From contig JAPPGH010000021.1 in assembly GCA_026914155.1 (NCBI GenBank), positions 1-50,038 of the forward strand: a DNA stretch of 50,038 bases. Direction: 5' to 3'. The notes below the pieces were generated by a model. It was not told where the DNA came from and searched no databases. It saw only the letters and a list, made by a program, of their open reading frames with translations. Shown piece by piece: positions 49,032 through 50,038 of the stretch (position 1 is the first letter of the stretch; each line of letters opens with the position of its first letter). Made by a program: the position numbers and the translations under genes. This DNA is from Candidatus Palauibacter rhopaloidicola. GTDB taxonomy: Bacteria; Gemmatimonadota; Gemmatimonadetes; Palauibacterales; Palauibacteraceae.

Positions 49032-50038
49032 TCAGCTGATCACCACCCGCCGCCAGTTCGTAATGATCTTCGGCGCGTCCTCCAGGAGGTCGTTGAGGTC
49101 GGCGATCACGCCGTTCACTATGCCGGAGAGCTCCTCGGCCCGCTGGGCGGCGCCGGCTTCGATCTCCGTCAGCACCTCCATCTGCCCGACCGTCGGTCGC
49201 GCCTGCGGGCCGGAGACCGCGCGGGAGATGTTGCGAAGCTGCTCGATGAGGCGCGGCCAGTCGCGGTAGCCCATCGATCCCGGCGGACGCCGCACTTCGC
49301 CCGACACCGCCGTCAGCTGGCTCTGAGCATCGTCGGCGACGGCTCTCACCTGTTCTTCGTTGGACAGCTCCTTGCCTTCGATGGACTCGAGGAGTCCGTC
49401 GATCTGTCCGTCCAGATCCATGATCGTCCCCATCATCTCATTGAGGCGCGTCTCGAGGTCGCGTGCGCGCATGGCCGCGGTGAAGCGCTCGTCGTACACG
49501 GCCTGCGAGGCCGCCACGTTGGGGTCGCCGCGGAGCTGGAAGTCCTTCGACAGCTCCGTGCCGCCCACATCGATCGTCGCCGTGTAGGTGCCCGGGACGG
49601 CGGGCGGGCCGGTCGGGCCGAAGAAGAAGAACCCTCCACCCGGAGGACCCTGTCCCGGAATCGGTTCCGCGCCGGTCCAGCGGAGGTCCCAGATCGCGCG
49701 GTTGACGCCCGGCGTGACGTCACGGTGCTGGAACTCGCGCACGAGCGTGCCGTTGCGGTCCGTGATACGTACATCGACCGAGTTGCCCGCAGCCTCGGCG
49801 GCATCCTCCGAGAGATGGAAGTGGATCCACGCGCCGGGGGCGGGGTTCTCCCCCGCGAAGCGGCTCTGTCCGAAGTTGCTGGTGCGGCCCCACATCTCCC
49901 ACTCCGTCGCCATGCGGATGTCGAAGAGGTGGGCGTCCTGGCCGATGGCCTCGGTCAGCTCGACCATGGGCTGGATGTCGTCGAGGATGAACGCGCCGCG
50001 CCCGTGCGTGCCGATGACGAGGTCGTTGTACTGGCGCT
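49032..50038 (-). CDS. Sortilin/VPS10-like exo-repeat protein, C-terminal part (N-terminus beyond window)
   Basis: The frame is open from the stop at 49032 to the window end, giving 335 C-terminal codons. The first residues RQYNDLVIGTHGRGAFILDD are the last blade of a BNR/sortilin-type beta-propeller (DLVIGTHGRG.WILDD), as in proteins annotated as glycosyl hydrolase or WD40/YVTN. Then a beta-sandwich (PGAWIHFHLSEDAAEAAGNS, VDVRITDRNGTLVREFQHRD, PPAVPGTYTATIDVGGTELS) and a helical C-terminal region (ETRLNEMMGTIMDLDGQIDG). Hydrolase activity is unproven in this family. Probably secreted. Confidence 0.82.
   Translation of the reverse strand, partial: RQYNDLVIGTHGRGAFILDDIQPMVELTEAIGQDAHLFDIRMATEWEMWGRTSNFGQSRFAGENPAPGAWIHFHLSEDAAEAAGNSVDVRITDRNGTLVREFQHRDVTPGVNRAIWDLRWTGAEPIPGQGPPGGGFFFFGPTGPPAVPGTYTATIDVGGTELSKDFQLRGDPNVAASQAVYDERFTAAMRARDLETRLNEMMGTIMDLDGQIDGLLESIEGKELSNEEQVRAVADDAQSQLTAVSGEVRRPPGSMGYRDWPRLIEQLRNISRAVSGPQARPTVGQMEVLTEIEAGAAQRAEELSGIVNGVIADLNDLLEDAPKIITNWRRVVIS

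Noticed and set aside
1..50038. Mobile element, prophage or genomic island signature
   Set aside because: No transposase, integrase, terminal inverted repeats or tRNA-adjacent breakpoints were seen, and composition looks even throughout.

Overview
The window is about 50 kb of dense, GC-rich bacterial DNA from a Gram-negative with lipoproteins, a TonB-plug type envelope protein and meso-diaminopimelate peptidoglycan. The gene types (carboxypeptidase-regulatory/plug-only proteins, six-bladed propeller lipoprotein, sortilin-like exo-repeat protein, CoxG/D/E set, FtsZ with a Pro/Glu linker) suggest Gemmatimonadota. That assignment is inferred from style and content; there is no rRNA here. I see no tRNA, rRNA, CRISPR array, transposase or phage gene, and no gene-free stretch longer than 300 bases.

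Left part (1-13 kb): two overlapping envelope genes with carboxypeptidase-regulatory domains (the first cut by the window start). Next is an aminotransferase-dctP-dctQ-dctM operon, i.e. a serine-glyoxylate-type aminotransferase with a complete TRAP transporter. It is divergent from a large FAD plus Fe-S 2-hydroxyacid dehydrogenase, and together they look like a hydroxyacid/glyoxylate uptake and use locus. Then come a propeller lipoprotein, an orphan and possibly damaged Phd-type antitoxin, a 4HBT thioesterase, a small serine hydrolase and a small membrane protein.

Centre (12.5-38.5 kb), all on the minus strand: a long division and cell-wall (dcw) cluster. In transcription order it is mraZ, rsmH, ftsL, ftsI (with a PASTA domain), murE, murF, mraY, murD, ftsW, murG, murC, murB, ftsQ, ftsA, ftsZ. 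It runs on without a clear break into an M23 peptidase, a membrane VWA-like protein, ftsY, recG, asnS, a secreted RidA-type protein and a small membrane protein. Most junctions overlap by 1-4 bases (ATGA, GTGA, TTGA, TGATG). Upstream of mraZ is a near-consensus sigma70 promoter flanked on both sides by 10-base-periodic [T/A/C]GGGN repeats that match the known MraZ operator pattern. A strong intrinsic terminator insulates it from the upstream TPR gene.

Right part (38.5-50 kb): a secreted TPR protein; a CoxG-like gene divergent from a CoxD-like AAA+ ATPase and CoxE-like VWA pair, with no CO dehydrogenase structural genes in view; an HU protein; a small membrane protein; a GCS2-type glutamate-cysteine ligase with a repeat-rich leader. 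Last is a minus-strand run: sortilin-like protein (cut by the window end), CopD-like membrane protein, M20 amidohydrolase and class III aminotransferase. The last two could form a carbamoyl-amino-acid/beta-amino-acid catabolic pair.
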